Origin: Sclerodactyla briareus
Taxonomy: Eukaryota; Echinodermata; Holothuroidea; Dendrochirotida; Sclerodactylidae
Assembly: GCA_026419785.1 (NCBI GenBank)
Contig: JAODTK010000045.1
Span: 1-64,000, forward strand
Reading direction: 5' to 3'
DNA length: 64,000 nucleotides
Below the pieces are notes generated by a model. That model was not told where the DNA came from and made no database searches. It saw nothing but the letters and a program-made list of their open reading frames with translations. Shown one piece after another: positions 46,721 through 58,984 of this stretch (its first letter is position 1; each line of letters opens with the position of its first letter). The position numbers were made by a program, and so were the translations under genes.

Positions 46721-48750
46721 GACCGGCGGATACACCCAAACATATATGTCGAACACAGTGTTGCGGGGATATATCACCAATCACTATCGACTATTCTAGG
46801 ATTAATGGTTGTTCAGAAAGGGATGCTGCGAAAGCTCACTGTCGATTGTGCAATCGACCGTAAGCTCTCGCGAGCGGGTACCGTATTGTGTCTGGAGGAG
46901 GGAACCACAACACAGGGATATGTTCCATCTCGAAGGTAATGTGTGAACGCCCTCCAGCAACTACTGAGAAAGTTGGTAAACTCAAAGCATAAACGGTATT
47001 ACTTGCAGTCGCCCAACTTCCAATTATATGATAGATACGTTTGGCTTGCGGAATCCCTGAAATTTTTTAACTCATTCAAAACCCTTGATTCGAAGTTCGC
47101 CCCCCAAAAAGGCGTACGGCGGGGGGTTGGCCGCTCGCGGCGGTAACCGTCTCGGGGTTTCTAATCACACCGCGGTTCACACGGAGAACTGTTGCATGAC
47201 CGTAAGCGTAGCCAAGCCTCGCGGAGAACAAATTCCATACAGTGTGATGGCAGTCTCAGAGAGGTCTACGACTACTTGCACGAACCACAATCGCCCGATC
47301 GGACAAATGATCACGTTTGCTCATACCGCGTATCTATGTGAAAAGAGTCCAGAAATGGACTCCGAAACCGACATGGTTACACCAAAAACGGTGTTATATT
47401 CTTCTTATATTATTATAGTTGGTATTTTATTATTATCAACCACTTGCTATGTTACTTTTCTACTCTAGAATCACAATAATTGGGAAGTACAGGACTAAAA
47501 TTTTCGTTTCTTTTTCCTTTGTTCGTTGTTTCTTCGCATTCGTGTATTTCTGGCATTCTGGAACTATGAAAAAATAGTTGGAACCATGAAGTAACTTACT
47601 CTATGGAGCAGCTCTTTTTATCGAAACGTGCATCTTGAGTAATGACAATCCTTCTCCTGATGTCCCTAAGCGTTTCACTTCCTCCCGGACGTTGATTAAT
47701 CTTGCATTTGCTGAAATCTCCTTTCTTCGTTATTTCATGTTCGATTCTTTCCAGTCATCCGTGCCCTGTATCGCGTCAAGGCCAACGGTTAGTCGTTAGA
47801 ACTCGAAGAGTTGTTTTCTTGGGTTCCCTTTTCCTAATCCAGCGAAGCGTTCGTAGGGACTTTCAGGATGAAAACGACCGAACTGCGGTTTCCTGGAGCC
47901 TCCGCCTTCTTTATAGACATGCGGCAACGGCCGGAGAAGTCGTCTCGGCTCAGAAGTAGAGTCAGTCGGGTGTAGGTATCAGTTGTCTCCGCTTCGGCTC
48001 CGGAAGACCCCGGAGAGTGAGAGTTAACTCGGTTGTTGTCGGTTGGAGTTTAGTGGAGTGAGTATCACCACTTGGTATGGAATGCAGCAAAAACCGTCTT
48101 GAAAATTACTCTCGGTGCGGGTCGGGAGTCTCAAGGGCTCGCGGGGTTGAAACGATCGCGAATTTTCATCTTTGGTGGTTAACGCGTTGAACGGTTCACT
48201 GGTGGACACCTCAGACTGTGGCGGGGTTTCCAACAGATGCCATAGGACGTCTGACCGCGAAAAAAAAAACCAGGAGTCCAAGTCGCGTGGACCCCGTCAA
48301 GCGTGTGAGCAATTCTCCGTGACTTGGTCCCGACCAACAGGGGAGCGTCGTTAGCTTGTTCATGTCAAATGTCACAGAGGGAAATTCAAGAGGGCATAGT
48401 TAAACAATGTCCAACTGGTCGGGTAGGCATTGAAACGAAGGCAAGACGACGCTTGCCCAACCCTGGAGCAAAAGGCCCCAAGAGCGGCGAGGAATACCAC
48501 AGTTACAAACGACAACGAGGAGAGAGTGTGAAGTGGCGCCTATTATTTTGGGGATGCCGTGCGCCGAGTCGTCTCTCCGAAGCTTTCGAGGACCTTCCTT
48601 CGGAGGTAGTTGCTTCGGCTTGGGAAAAAACGCCGCCCCGCCTTAGCCATGGACTGATGTTTATTTTTCTAGGAAGATGGAAGTGGATGGAGACGTTATA
48701 ACGCCAGTGTTCACGATTAATCTAACTCGTCAAATCCAGTGATTGCATTG
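46721..48750. other. GC-richer stretch, no identified gene
   Basis: From about 47,700 to 48,700 the sequence is richer in G and C with CG dinucleotides than its surroundings. It holds the open frames 47,702-47,959, 48,172-48,354 and 48,324-48,701 (125 codons), none with a recognised domain. Because LINE 3' coding sequence starts right after it, it might be a LINE 5' region, or a CpG-rich promoter. Neither can be shown. Confidence 0.35.
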
Positions 48751-49256
48751 AGAGCCGCGCCGGACGTCTCATTCAAACTCAGTCTATATGGATCTATTCA
48801 ATGTGGAATAACTTGCCTCCTGACTGTGTGAACAATGCACAAAGTATCAGAGTTCAATGTTAGCAATATTACATACCCGAAAAACAACACTAGTCGATCA
48901 TCACTTGTCAGAATTTTCATGGAAAAATCTCGGTGTAGTTTCAGGGCTGTTTCTCAGTGGGTGGGGTGGGCGGGTGGGGAGGTGGGTGTTAGTCGTTATT
49001 ATATCATGAGGGTGTTGTGTTCCTTTATTGACGCATTTGTGTGGTTGTTGGTGTTGTGAATTGTTGCTTATTATTCGATTTACTGTTTCTTCGCTCATAT
49101 TTTCAGAGAGTAAAACGGGGAGTAAACTCTCGATAAGCCCCCACGGGTTTACTTACTGCGTTACTTCCTCCAATTGTATGTGTATCCAATCAATCTATTC
49201 TGCACCGTACGGATGATCATTATGGAAAAAAAACGAATAAATGAAATGAAATGAAA
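48750..49256 (+). mobile_element. LINE 3' end: C-terminus, 3' UTR and pentamer tail
   Basis: SIWIYSMWNNLPPDCVNNAQ (48,781-48,840) is the W-N-x-L-P-P motif near the C-terminus of CR1/L2-type LINE proteins. A stop, a G-rich 3' UTR (48,955-48,990), GATAAGCCCCCACGGGTTTA (49,132) and the tail GAATAAATGAAATGAAATG (49,235-49,256) follow. The same 3' UTR and tail occur at 18,660-18,965. Confidence 0.7.
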
Positions 49257-50554
49257 AATGCCGTCAGAATATAAATAATCATGTGAACATTAGGATCAGG
49301 TTATAAACGAGCAACTGCGTACACAAAAGAAACGGAGACGAGATCCCGTCAGCTAGAAGACCAACGGAGAATTAAGAGGTATCGTGGGGTCTTCGATAAT
49401 TCCGCCGGAGAGATTGTGCGCTAGGTAGATAGACCACAACGGAGATATATTAAGTGAGAATCTAGACCATTACGCAAGTTTTGACTAGTTCAAATGCATC
49501 TGTGAAAGTTTGGTCACCCCAATATATATGAAATCTGTTTCCGTTATATAGTAAACGGACATCGACATTGCTACTGGGACGATTTTCTCATCGTGTAGTG
49601 GGGAAGTCATGCAAACGTCGTTGGTTGCATTTCGGCCCGGTTGCTGTACCAAACGATAATGACTCTTCAAAGTATGAAGTCAAATGAATATATACACAGT
49701 TTACTTACATGTTCTAGATTTCACATAATAGACGTACGGACATCGACGGAAGAAACTTCAGACTAGGCTGTATCAGCCAAAACCACTCAGGATATCTGCC
49801 TTAAACTATAGAATCTCTTGTGTATTGTGCCGGTACCTTATGTAATACGACCACACCTCTAGAGAAAAACTGAAACTTAGGTAGACCGCCAGTAAAATTG
49901 AGATTATTCCTTATTTTGCCCTGGACATTGCAACAACCGGGGTAAATGATGATGATGAAACTGTCTATAGAGATGTAATATAGAAGTAATGACCGCACTT
50001 CGTGATCATTGACAGATTCCTATTGAACCTTCTTAAGTGGCTAATAGCTTAACTGAGCGTATATGAATGACCTTTCAAGACGTCGTCACAGGCAGGGTCT
50101 CTAAGTCTATTTAAATTAAATCGCGACAGTAAGGGCGCGAAAAAGTTGATTTGAGGTACTGAAAATAACATGAATTCCCGACTGTAAAAGCACTATGTGT
50201 ACATCACCAACAGAAGTTGTGCAAAACCTCTCGGATGACGGATTCTAATCAACTTGTACTTTCATTTAATCATGTGCAATCAAAAGATTCAGTGGGGCTG
50301 TTGGAAGTAGGACCTCATTATGATTTTCTTTCCTCTTCTAGCCTTAATAAACAATAGAATGCCTCGTTAAAAACCCTCGTGTTGTCTGTCGACACCAGTG
50401 AAGATAGCAGAATTGACATCGCTAAATTGTAATTAAGGTTTGTTTCGATGATTTGCAAATTGGAAAAGAGTGGCCATCAATGATATCGATCTCGATTATA
50501 CCTTACATTAATGTACTCTCAGCGGATTGAATGTTGCACGGTATTTTTCTGTTC
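49257..50554. other. No recognisable gene
   Basis: Short frames only (49,485-49,670 and 49,801-49,998 on the minus strand). No repeat structure obvious. Confidence 0.4.
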
Positions 50555-51180
50555 TTAATAGAGACGAATGATGTAAGCGGAACCAGGACAGGGGGTATGG
50601 AGGTGTAGATGAGTGCGTACGAGACAGGGTATATAGACGTGGTGATGAGAGCGACCGGGAACGGGGTATAGAGGGTGGTGATGGAGCATACCATACAGGG
50701 TATAGAGGTGTGATAGAAGCATACAGACAGAGTATAGAGGTGGTGATGACGAGCGTACCAGGCAGGGTATAGATGTTGTAAGTGATGAGGGCGTACGAGA
50801 CAGGGTAGCGAGGTTGGCGAGAGAGAGTAAGAAAGAGAGTAGTGCGGTTGTGATGATGGTGGGCGACCGAGACAGGGGTCTATAGATGTGAGGTGATGAC
50901 CAGGGATGAGACAGAGTAGGGGTGGTGGTGATTGAAGGGCGTACGAGCAAAGTATAAAAGGTGGGTAATGAGAGCCTACGGAACAAAAGTACTATTATGG
51001 ACATGGGAGACAGAAGGGCGTTCGGAGGTGGGTGATGAGGGCGTACGAGCATGTTGTATGAGGAGAGATGAGAGCCTACGACGTCAGGGTATAGAGGTGG
51101 TGATGAGGGCGACGAGACAGGGATAGATGGTAGTGAATGATGGGGCCGTAACGAGACAGGGTATTGAAGGGGCGATGTCT
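50555..51180 (+). repeat. 34-bp minisatellite, left block
   Basis: About 18 degenerate copies of a 34-bp unit near GAGACAGGGTATAGAGGTGG-TGATGAGGGCGTAC. Units vary from about 30 to 38 bp. The 233-codon minus frame 50,555-51,256, the longest in the window, is its translation (serine, proline and histidine-rich). The same unit resumes at 54,216 beyond a LINE. Confidence 0.9.
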
Positions 51181-51189
51181 TGTCTTGTT

Positions 51190-54100
51190 TGTTTTTCTGG
51201 TTACTATGCAAACACCAACTAGTGGTTATCACTGCATAGGGGACCGCACACAACATGGCACAAGCTTATTGAAGAGTCAGAGTTGAAGATGGATGATAAA
51301 GAATTAACACCATCACCAGAAAAACACCCCAGGGACCACTTAATTCCGCCATAGTGAGACTAGATGCATTCCCAATCTGGATTTGTTCTGGGCCAAAATG
51401 ACCAACCGAAGACGCGGTATTAACAATAACATGTCTATAGTGAAGTCAATTCATGATGATGAGCGTGTGGATAGTTAGTCGGTCACTCCAAAGAAATCAG
51501 GACCGTGAAGCCTAGATGTTGTTAATGGAATTATGAAAAAGCGCTGGTCGTGCATACGCATTCTCTCCTCCACAAGAAGGCAGGCAAGATTGTTACAGGA
51601 GACCGAGCGGGTGATCCTGAAAACAAATCTCGGCAAGATTGACGTCTGAACCATTTCCAGGCTTCTCTGTATGTTAGCAAGCTTGGTATGATCCAAAACG
51701 AGGAGCCATATTCAAACAGGGACCGAACCAGAGAATGTAAGCAAGTCTTTCGTTTTAGATCACGTCATACAGTGATCTACGGATCGAATGAGGACTTGTA
51801 AGCCATTCCCAAAACTTTGTATTGAGTGACCATGAGAGCTGTGAAGTGATGGTTACTCCAAGATATGCGAGTTCTGTCACCAGTTCAAGCGAGTATCGTC
51901 AATTACTATTGGGAATGGTAGACACTTTCATCAGTGTTCGGTGGGACAATCATTACATCGCATTTGTGCATTCAGATCGATCTGCCAAGTCTTACGCCAT
52001 TGCGAAAAATTATCCAAATCTTGCTGGAGCATGTAACTATCATTTAATGCCATTGATGGTTCCGGTGATATGGCAGTCGTCGGCAAACATTCTGATAGTG
52101 GCTGCTATAACAGTCGGAAGATCATTGATGTTAGAGAGAAAAGCAATGGACCTAGTACTATGCCTTGTGGGACCCGATGATGAGACAATTCCAAGACTTC
52201 ACACATTTATGACAACATGCTGAGTACGATGGTTCAAAAATGACTTATCCAAGGAGAATTTGACACTAAAATGCCCGTACTTGAAGTTATGGAGCGCGTC
52301 GCTGTGTGGAAAACCTTGTCAAAAGCTTTACTAAAATCAGTAACAAAAAAATCTGTCTGAGGCCTTGCAGTCTAGATCTTAGCTAGATCATTGACAGTAT
52401 AGCAGTGGGTGTCACAAGGAGTTGTCGTTTTAAATCCATGTGAACCATTGGTCATGAGCGGGTGAGTGTCCATGAAGTTATATGATGTTGTGAGAACAAT
52501 ATGTCAAATATTTTACATGGGAGGAAGTTTAATGAAACAGCTTGTAATTGCTGGGGGTGAAGGGTTCCCCTCTTGAAAGGGGGAGGAACAACAGCAGAAT
52601 TCCAATCGGAAGGCAGATGACAGGATTAAATAGATTTTGATAGATGTACTAAGAATGGTGCACTTGAAGAGCGAGCACAGTTTCAGGGGGTATGGAGAAA
52701 CATCATCAGGAACACTTGCTTTGTTCCCCCATTGTAGATTATCTGAAACCTTCTTCACACCATGTTCCGTGATTTATGTCTGAGATTGAAGATTCGAAGG
52801 AGTTGATAAGGATGGCAATATTGTCAGTATCGCTTAGTAAAAACTGAGCAGAAGTACTCCTTTAGCATTAATTTCAGTTCTCAATAGGAGCAGTTGGCAG
52901 TAAGTACCATTACCCTGAATAGAGTACCCAATGTTTGGCTGATCGTTAGCTTTGGCTTGATAAATTTCCAAAAAGGCTTAGTGTTATTACTGTGAAGGCT
53001 GCTACAACTATTGGTAATGGAGAAACAATCTATATGCTTGCCCTAATAGATTGTACAGCTCTCTGAAGGAAGCTTTGAAACACATGTTGATCCTCGGATC
53101 GACGAACGCTTAGCCTTATTGTAGAGGCGTGGCTTTTTCCTTCCACTGACGACGTCAATTTGGCATAATCCATGAGTCTCAATCTAGATGATGAGGGTTT
53201 GTCGGGAAATAAGTCATCCATGCCAGCAAGAAACAGTGTGTTCAATAAAAGCCATGCATCGGCCAATGTGTTTATAGACTCCGGAAGTTTGGAAAAAGCA
53301 TGTGATTGTGTAAAGTCGCATGTTAGCTATGGAAATGCTTCACAGAAAATTGCCTTTGAGACGAATGGATCTTCCGTCTAACTGGTGGAGCGAGTGGGAG
53401 GGATTGAGGAATAAAAAAACGACATGTCATGATCGCTTGATTCCATTTTACTTGAGTATTAGTATACCATGGTATGTTTGTGAGGCCGAGGTCCAGGACT
53501 GAATTTCCTTTGTTGGAGATCTAACCATTGGAGAGAGACTGAAATTCTGCATTAGGTCCAGTGGCATCTTGTTTGGAGCAGGATAACGCCCATAGTTAAT
53601 AAAAGAATTATTGCCACCAATATATCTGGAAGGTTAAAATCTCAACATAAAATGATATTGCACTTTGCTGGTAGATTGCACAGGGACTGATAAAAAAATA
53701 CGTCAAACGTAAGTAAGAAGCACTGAGTCTGGTGGCCGAGAAAAGAACCATGTAATGGGGGAACTGTTCCATGGTGTACATTGAACCAGACTAGCTCATT
53801 CCCTTTGAGTAGGATTTACCTCTGTAGCTAACTGGCGTATCTCACTGCGATGAAAGTGCCACAGTCTGTCCCTTAATCTGTCCTTTCTATAGAGAAAGTA
53901 AGATTCGGCAAGATTAATGTGATGTTATGTTCGGGTTAACGCCAGGATTCGGTCCCGATAAGTATGTCCGGCTTCTATAGAATCAAATAAGGTCTGCAAA
54001 AGCTCCCCCTAGCTCTGGACACTCTGACAGGTCACATTTACGACTTTCAGCTAGCCTTTGATCTTTGTCATCGTGGGATTTGTGGCACCATACTCCTGCG

Positions 54101-54215
54101 ACAATCCATAATAGGTAGTAAAATGCCTGCCTTCCAGGAGTCGTAGATATCAGAGAAAGGTTTAGGCCAACAAGGTTCAGATAAAAAAAAGGCAAGCTCA
54201 CCTATGATGTTCTTG
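51190..54215 (-). mobile_element. LINE, CR1-like, degenerate, inside the minisatellite
   Basis: Minus strand, in reading order. Endonuclease: YFLYRKDRLRD (about 53,900-53,868), ELVWFNVHH-like (53,800-53,770), DFNLPDI-like (53,640-53,615) and LSPMVRSPTKGNSVLDLGLT (53,535-53,476 region). RT: DDVSPYPLKLCS (about 52,710-52,675), TDFSKAFDKVFH (52,342-52,307), VPQGIVLGPLLFSL (52,176-52,135), RMFADDCHITG (52,105-52,073), YLGVTITSQLSW (51,868-51,833) and SLVRSLFEYGSSFW (about 51,735-51,694). The order and motifs are CR1-type. Many frameshifts. The catalytic FADD is preserved. Confidence 0.85.
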
Positions 54216-54905
54216 CAGAGAGCGTCGGGAGAGGGTAATAGTAGTGATAGAGGGCGAACGAACAGGGTATAGAGGTGATATGAGGGCGTACGAGAAGAGT
54301 AGGGAGTGGTCGATGGGGTGGGGGGCTACGAACAGGGAAAAGGGGCTATTACGAGGACGTGCGTATAGGTAATCAGAGATACCGAGAGTTCCGAGTGGGG
54401 CGTAGGGAGAAGCGTTTTTTCATCGTTATGCCACTGTTCAAACAAAAGTACTATGTATAGCCCATGTGAGAAGAAAAGAGCTCGGGATGGTGGTGATGAG
54501 GGCGTACAGAATGTGATAGAGGTGAGATGAGAGAGTACGGCAGGGTAAAGAGGTGTGAAGAGGGTGAGAGCGTACGAGACAGGGTTTAGAGGTGGTGAGG
54601 AGGGCATACGAGACAGGTTATAGTGGTGGTGATGAAGGGGGCCGCAACGTCAGGGTAAAGAGTTGGTGATTAGGGCCGTACGAGACATATAGTGGTAGTG
54701 TGAGAGAGTGTACGAGGACTATCAATAGAGGTGGCAATGAGATCCTAGAGACAGGGTACAGAAGTGGAGGATTGAGGCGGTGAGACGGGTATAGAGAGGT
54801 GGTAATGAGAGCGTACGGGAAACCAGGGTATAGAAGTGATGATGGGTGGTACGAGACAGGGTATGGAGTGGTGATGAGAGCCTACGAAACAGGGTATGGA
54901 GGTGG
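54216..54905 (+). repeat. 34-bp minisatellite, right block
   Basis: Continuation of the unit seen at 50,555-51,180, in the same orientation, about 20 degenerate copies. Several lines carry shortened or expanded units. Frames on both strands (54,326-54,607 and 54,799-55,056) come from the repeat. Confidence 0.9.
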
Positions 54906-54959
54906 TTGGTGGGGCGGTGGAAGGGGAAGACAGAGGGATAAGAGAACTAACACTTCACT

Positions 54960-55131
54960 CTGTGCAGAGATTTTTTCCATGCCGATGGGGTTCGAATTCC
55001 AAGTACTGGCACCTTGCTTTTCACGCGATGGGAATGGAAAGTTGAAGGAAAACTGAATACGAACGGGATTCGAACCCGCGACCTTGTGCTTACTGCACAT
55101 CACTCTGCCCTGCTGACTATCGTACTCCACA
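54960..55131 (-). repeat. tRNA-derived SINE, with second tail copy
   Basis: On the minus strand the B box GGGTTCGAATCCCG (55,065-55,078) and an A-box-like TACGATAGTCAGCAGG (55,110-55,125) sit at tRNA spacing. The tail contains CTTCAACTTTCCATTCCCAT and CCCCATCGGCATGGAAAAAA. A second copy of the tail only lies at 55,276-55,350 (CAGAGATTTTTCTATGCCGA). The acceptor stem does not pair, so it is not a working tRNA. Confidence 0.65.
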
Positions 55132-55275
55132 GTATCGGCCAGTCAACGGTGAACGAATCCAGCTCGAACCAGCTTTCCTCAGTGACGGAGCCGCCAATTG
55201 AAGACTCTGCCACTACATTACTGATGTGATGTTGACGTCTCATCAGCATATACCGAAGAGCGAGACAACATCACT

Positions 55276-55350
55276 CGGGTCAGAGATTTTTCTATGCCGA
55301 TGGGGGGGTCGAATCCCAAGTACTGCACCTTGCCTTTTTTATGTCACAGT
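55276..55350 (-). repeat. SINE tail fragment
   Basis: CAGAGATTTTTCTATGCCGA and CCAAGTACTGCACCTTGCC repeat the tail of the SINE at 54,960-55,131. No tRNA head. The block may be a truncated copy. Confidence 0.55.
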
Positions 55351-56575
55351 TTCGCGAATAAACTCCCGAATCAATCCCATCCCGAAAGCTACACAACCAA
55401 AAACTATAATTAGGAGACGCGGCCGTTTCCCCTTGTGATATGCATAGTGATATTTGCTTTAGATAAACATCATTCAATGATTTTAAACGACTTTATTGAC
55501 CTGTTTCACCATCGCGTGTCCTCTCGATTCCTGGAAACATTCATAACAGGAAAAACAGTTTGAAATGATCGATCCGGGACAGCCGCCAATATGAAATAAT
55601 TCAGTGTCCTTGTTTTGATATCAGGACGTGACCAACAAGACGGATTACTTATACCCTCCATGGATAGAGTCAAGGAAGCTATTAAATATTGTCTCATCAC
55701 CCTGTGCCCTGCCAAGTGGCCTGATAAGATTAATTTGCAGGAATCCTCGGTAGGCATAGGAGGGCCTATAGTTTAATGCTGGCGCAAACCTAGTTTGATA
55801 ATGTGAGATTTGAAGATTCAGTTGAGTTTTTCTGACTGAATAGTTCGTGGCTCTTTAGATTAGAACAACACGATTGCAAGGACATTGCCAGGATATCTCA
55901 TCGCGCGCAATGTAACTCAATACGTGACATCTCCAGTCTAGAACTGGCCATGGATGATAGCATCGGCAGGGCCGTTGTGTGCCGCATTTTCGGTACTTGT
56001 GGTTAAAAGCGTAGGGACAAATTGGACTGCAATTGATTAGTCTTGGTGGAGCGACACCATTGTAATAAATAACTAATCAAGACTATAATATATAATAATA
56101 ATCAGAACAGTGAACTATAATACACAAAGCCGCACAGAGATAAGTAAGATAATTGGTGGAAGAAAACCAGAATGATCGCCAGAATTTTTTCGAATATATA
56201 TTTATACCCACAGGAGTATAGCCTCGACAAGGAAGTTAATAGGCAGTAAACTTTCCAAAATAGATATTACTAAAATAAATGGAAACTGGAAGTCTGTGAA
56301 TGGAAGGAAACCGTGTGTACTCATATTCTGTCATCTTCAAAAAACAGAGGGAGAAAGAAACATATAACATTTATTCCCATGATATCCCTCCCCGCACGCC
56401 CCCTCCCCGGTGCACTGTAGGAAAGTGTGCAATGCATCTTATACGGTATGAAGAGAGGCGACGATAAATGAAAGAGAAGCAAAAGGTTCCGTGATTTCTT
56501 GATCATTCACGAGAACAGTGAACACACAAAAAGAGATAATACCGAGCTTTTGATAGAGGATACAGCTACTGAGCC
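55351..56575. other. No recognisable gene
   Basis: The minus frame 55,506-55,757 (83 codons) is open but has no recognised domain. 56,000-56,330 is AT-rich. Nothing else stands out. Confidence 0.4.
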
Positions 56576-56579
56576 TTCA

Positions 56580-57250
56580 AATAACCCTGACCTTTCCCAG
56601 AAACATCCAGTTCTGAGTATCAAATTTTCACGATTTTACTTCATTGTACACAGACACGATGGGGGTTCTTGCACTCTACACACGAAATTTCAACTTGACC
56701 AGACCAATTTTTCTAGACATTAATGTTTACAAGATGTCAAACTTGACCTTCTGATGCCTTAGAATACCTCAAAACAATAAGATTAATGTACTCATGAATC
56801 ATGGCGAACAATCATCAAGTATGATCGTCATCCATTCAGACCTGGTTGGTTATTGTTTACAAACCGAAATTTGCCAACTTCAATCTTGCCAAACTGCCCA
56901 TTTCATCCAACGTGACACCCCCTGTTGCCTTGGATAAAAATTGGTACCTTGGACTACTTGTCCACCCCAGATGAGCTACACGCCAAAATTTCAAATTTTT
57001 GGATTCGAGCATATGGGTTTCACATTGAATTACCTTCGTCTTGTCCAGAAAACAATAGGGGAGTGTACTTATTCATGAGTTTCATGACATAGTGAAGTTA
57101 TGTGTTACAAACAAAAATAGGAAAATGAAACAGTTCACAAATTTTCGCTTTCGATACATGAATGAGTGACTTGCATATTTTGAATTTCGATCTACAGTGA
57201 TTGCCGGTTAAAGACGGACCCACACCAGAGTTTGAGTCAATTGTGACTTG
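56580..57250. repeat. Diverged ~130-150-bp repeats
   Basis: Loose recurrence of AAATTTxxAACTTGACC-like words (56,685, 56,736 and 56,872), ATCAxGAATCATG/ATTCATGAGT words (56,790 and 57,072) and TGTTTACA (56,723 and 56,855). Similar in style to family T1 but not clearly the same unit. The frame 56,499-56,723 is not supported as a gene. Confidence 0.35.
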
Positions 57251-57664
57251 AAGTTGAACAGATTTTGGTTTACGTGCCCCCTATCAGCTGAAACGCGATT
57301 ATTTTATGCACTCCACCTTCGAGGGGTTCGACTGCTTATATAGGGTGAAGTTCACTGTATGCTGCTCTAAGCCATATCACATCGTAATGAATAAAAAAAG
57401 TCCTCCTGAACGTGAGAAGAATATCGTTAACCTTAGGAATAAACCAAGTACCAAGGCATTAGAAAATATCAATGTTACATTGTAGAAGGGAAGATGCTTG
57501 GTATGAAAAATGGACAAGACAAGGTGGCCCCGTAGCACACCTACACGTCGTTATTAAGCATTTTTACCACCCTGTACAGTGTGGTGGTGAGCATTCAAAC
57601 CCAATGCGGAGTGAACTTCTACAGGTTGTACTAGAACTATAATTTTGTTAAATACTATAAAGGC

Positions 57665-57933
57665 CTACAGGGGTATCACCGACAAACATAGGATTCTCGA
57701 CCGAAACTAAAGTAGCCCGGTTCCTTTGTAACCGTTAGTTCTAGTCTGGTCTGGAACCGCCTGTGGGTCCTCTTCGGCGGAGAACTGTGGCCTTTGTCGC
57801 GAGTTTTTCTTTACCATATGCCGCTGGCCCGGATAAAACGACCGAGGACACGACCTATTTCGAAGAGCGTTATCGCGGAAATTCCAAACGTACAAGACCA
57901 TAAGACCACGACCCTCCCAAAAAGCCTTTCAAA
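57665..57933 (-). pseudogene. DEG/ENaC channel, last exon, frameshifted copy
   Basis: The acceptor TTTTCTCCGCCCGCAG (minus strand) and the exon start FE are shared with 17,218-17,475. The TM2 core is out of frame at first (FERLFGRVVVLWS) and regains frame as GISAITLFEI. The tail then follows but shifts again, so the frame ends at 57,707 instead of near 57,665. At least three 1-base differences in short homopolymers cause this. By eye the exon is about 80-85% identical in DNA to copy A. It is either a decayed paralogue or a real gene with read errors. Confidence 0.75.
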
Positions 57934-58297
57934 CTGCGGGCGGAGAAAATGAGAGAGACAAAAACTTCCATTGATGTAATTAAAGTACTTACAGGTATTA
58001 AATACAAAATTAAAAGAGAGGAAGGTGAGGGGCAGAGTAGTAAAAAGAAATGAGGCAAATAGGCATTTTCGCTGGTGGGTTCGTTTGAAAGGAGAACAAC
58101 AAGTTAGTGTCTACAAGACAAATTGGGGGCAATACCTTGAGTCACGGTATCGTTATTGGAATATATCATCCACTTCATCTATCGGCCATCACGGGCAGAA
58201 CAGAGTGTTTTGGAACCTAAAGAAAAATGTTATGAGTGCATGAAGGATGGATGAGCAGTTCATATGAACAGGGTGGCAAACATCCTAACACACCTTT

Positions 58298-58372
58298 CGT
58301 TTAGTTAGTTAGTTGAGTTTATCTGTTAGTTTAGTTTAGTTTAGTTTAGTTTAGTTTAAGTTAGTTTAGTTC
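58298..58372 (+). repeat. TTTAG pentamer microsatellite
   Basis: TTAGT/TTTAG units repeated about 14 times with small variations, inside the intron between the two DEG/ENaC exons of copy B and absent from copy A. Confidence 0.9.
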
Positions 58373-58650
58373 GAATTGAATCTACATGATAACAATCTCA
58401 ACTAAAATGGTCGCATTAAGAGAACATAGCGGCGTGGTGTGTGCCGTTAATATTAACAGGGTAAGCTCAAATGTTGCGCATATCACCTCGTTTACGCTAC
58501 TGCTGCGAAGACAGTGAGGTGACGGTTTAAATACTCAACTAAAACCAGGATTCGTGTACGCACATTAGCGGTTGTTTGAGTATGGGGGAGGGGGCGCATA
58601 TCACTAATCTTGTTTTTGAAAGGTACTTCCCGATTCATGTGTTCACTTAC

Positions 58651-58734
58651 CGAGTACATGGGAGTCTGGCTCGATGGATTTTCATAGTTCATTTCCGTTC
58701 CTCGAAATATCCCTTGAGCTGGACCAAATTCTTC
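58651..58734 (-). pseudogene. DEG/ENaC channel, penultimate exon (copy B)
   Basis: Encodes NLVQLK and, after a one-base slip, YFEE, then NYE near the donor: the family's stretch just before TM2. The splice donor is a strong match (TACTCG then GTAAGTGAAC). At the acceptor, the CAG of copy A has become TGCG, so the likely acceptor is the GAAG three bases further in. One shift breaks the frame. It is 0.72 kb from the last exon. Confidence 0.7.
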
Positions 58735-58984
58735 CGCAGGCAAGTGAGAAGAAACGCAGGTCTGTGATGAGGTTGCGGATTAGTAGAGTTCCCCCAACAC
58801 GGAGCATCGCTTAACAATGGTGCAGTTTCGCTTACAGTCATTTACGGAAATGGAGTACTGCTTATCGTAAGACAGGTCCAGAGGACCTATCATTTGTTGG
58901 TGATTTGACGCTATGGTAATATCTTGTCAGCAGGGGTTCAGTACTTTTTGGTTCAACCTCAGGGGGTGACGGGTTGTTTTCTTA

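Noticed and set aside
50555..51256. Longest open frame in the window (233 codons, minus strand)
   Set aside because: It is the translation of a 34-bp minisatellite; 34 is not a multiple of 3, and the sequence is low-complexity Ser/Pro/His. The same repeat resumes beyond the LINE.
55060..55131. Possible functional tRNA gene on the minus strand
   Set aside because: Boxes A and B are present but the acceptor stem does not pair and a repeated tail follows, so it was called a SINE.
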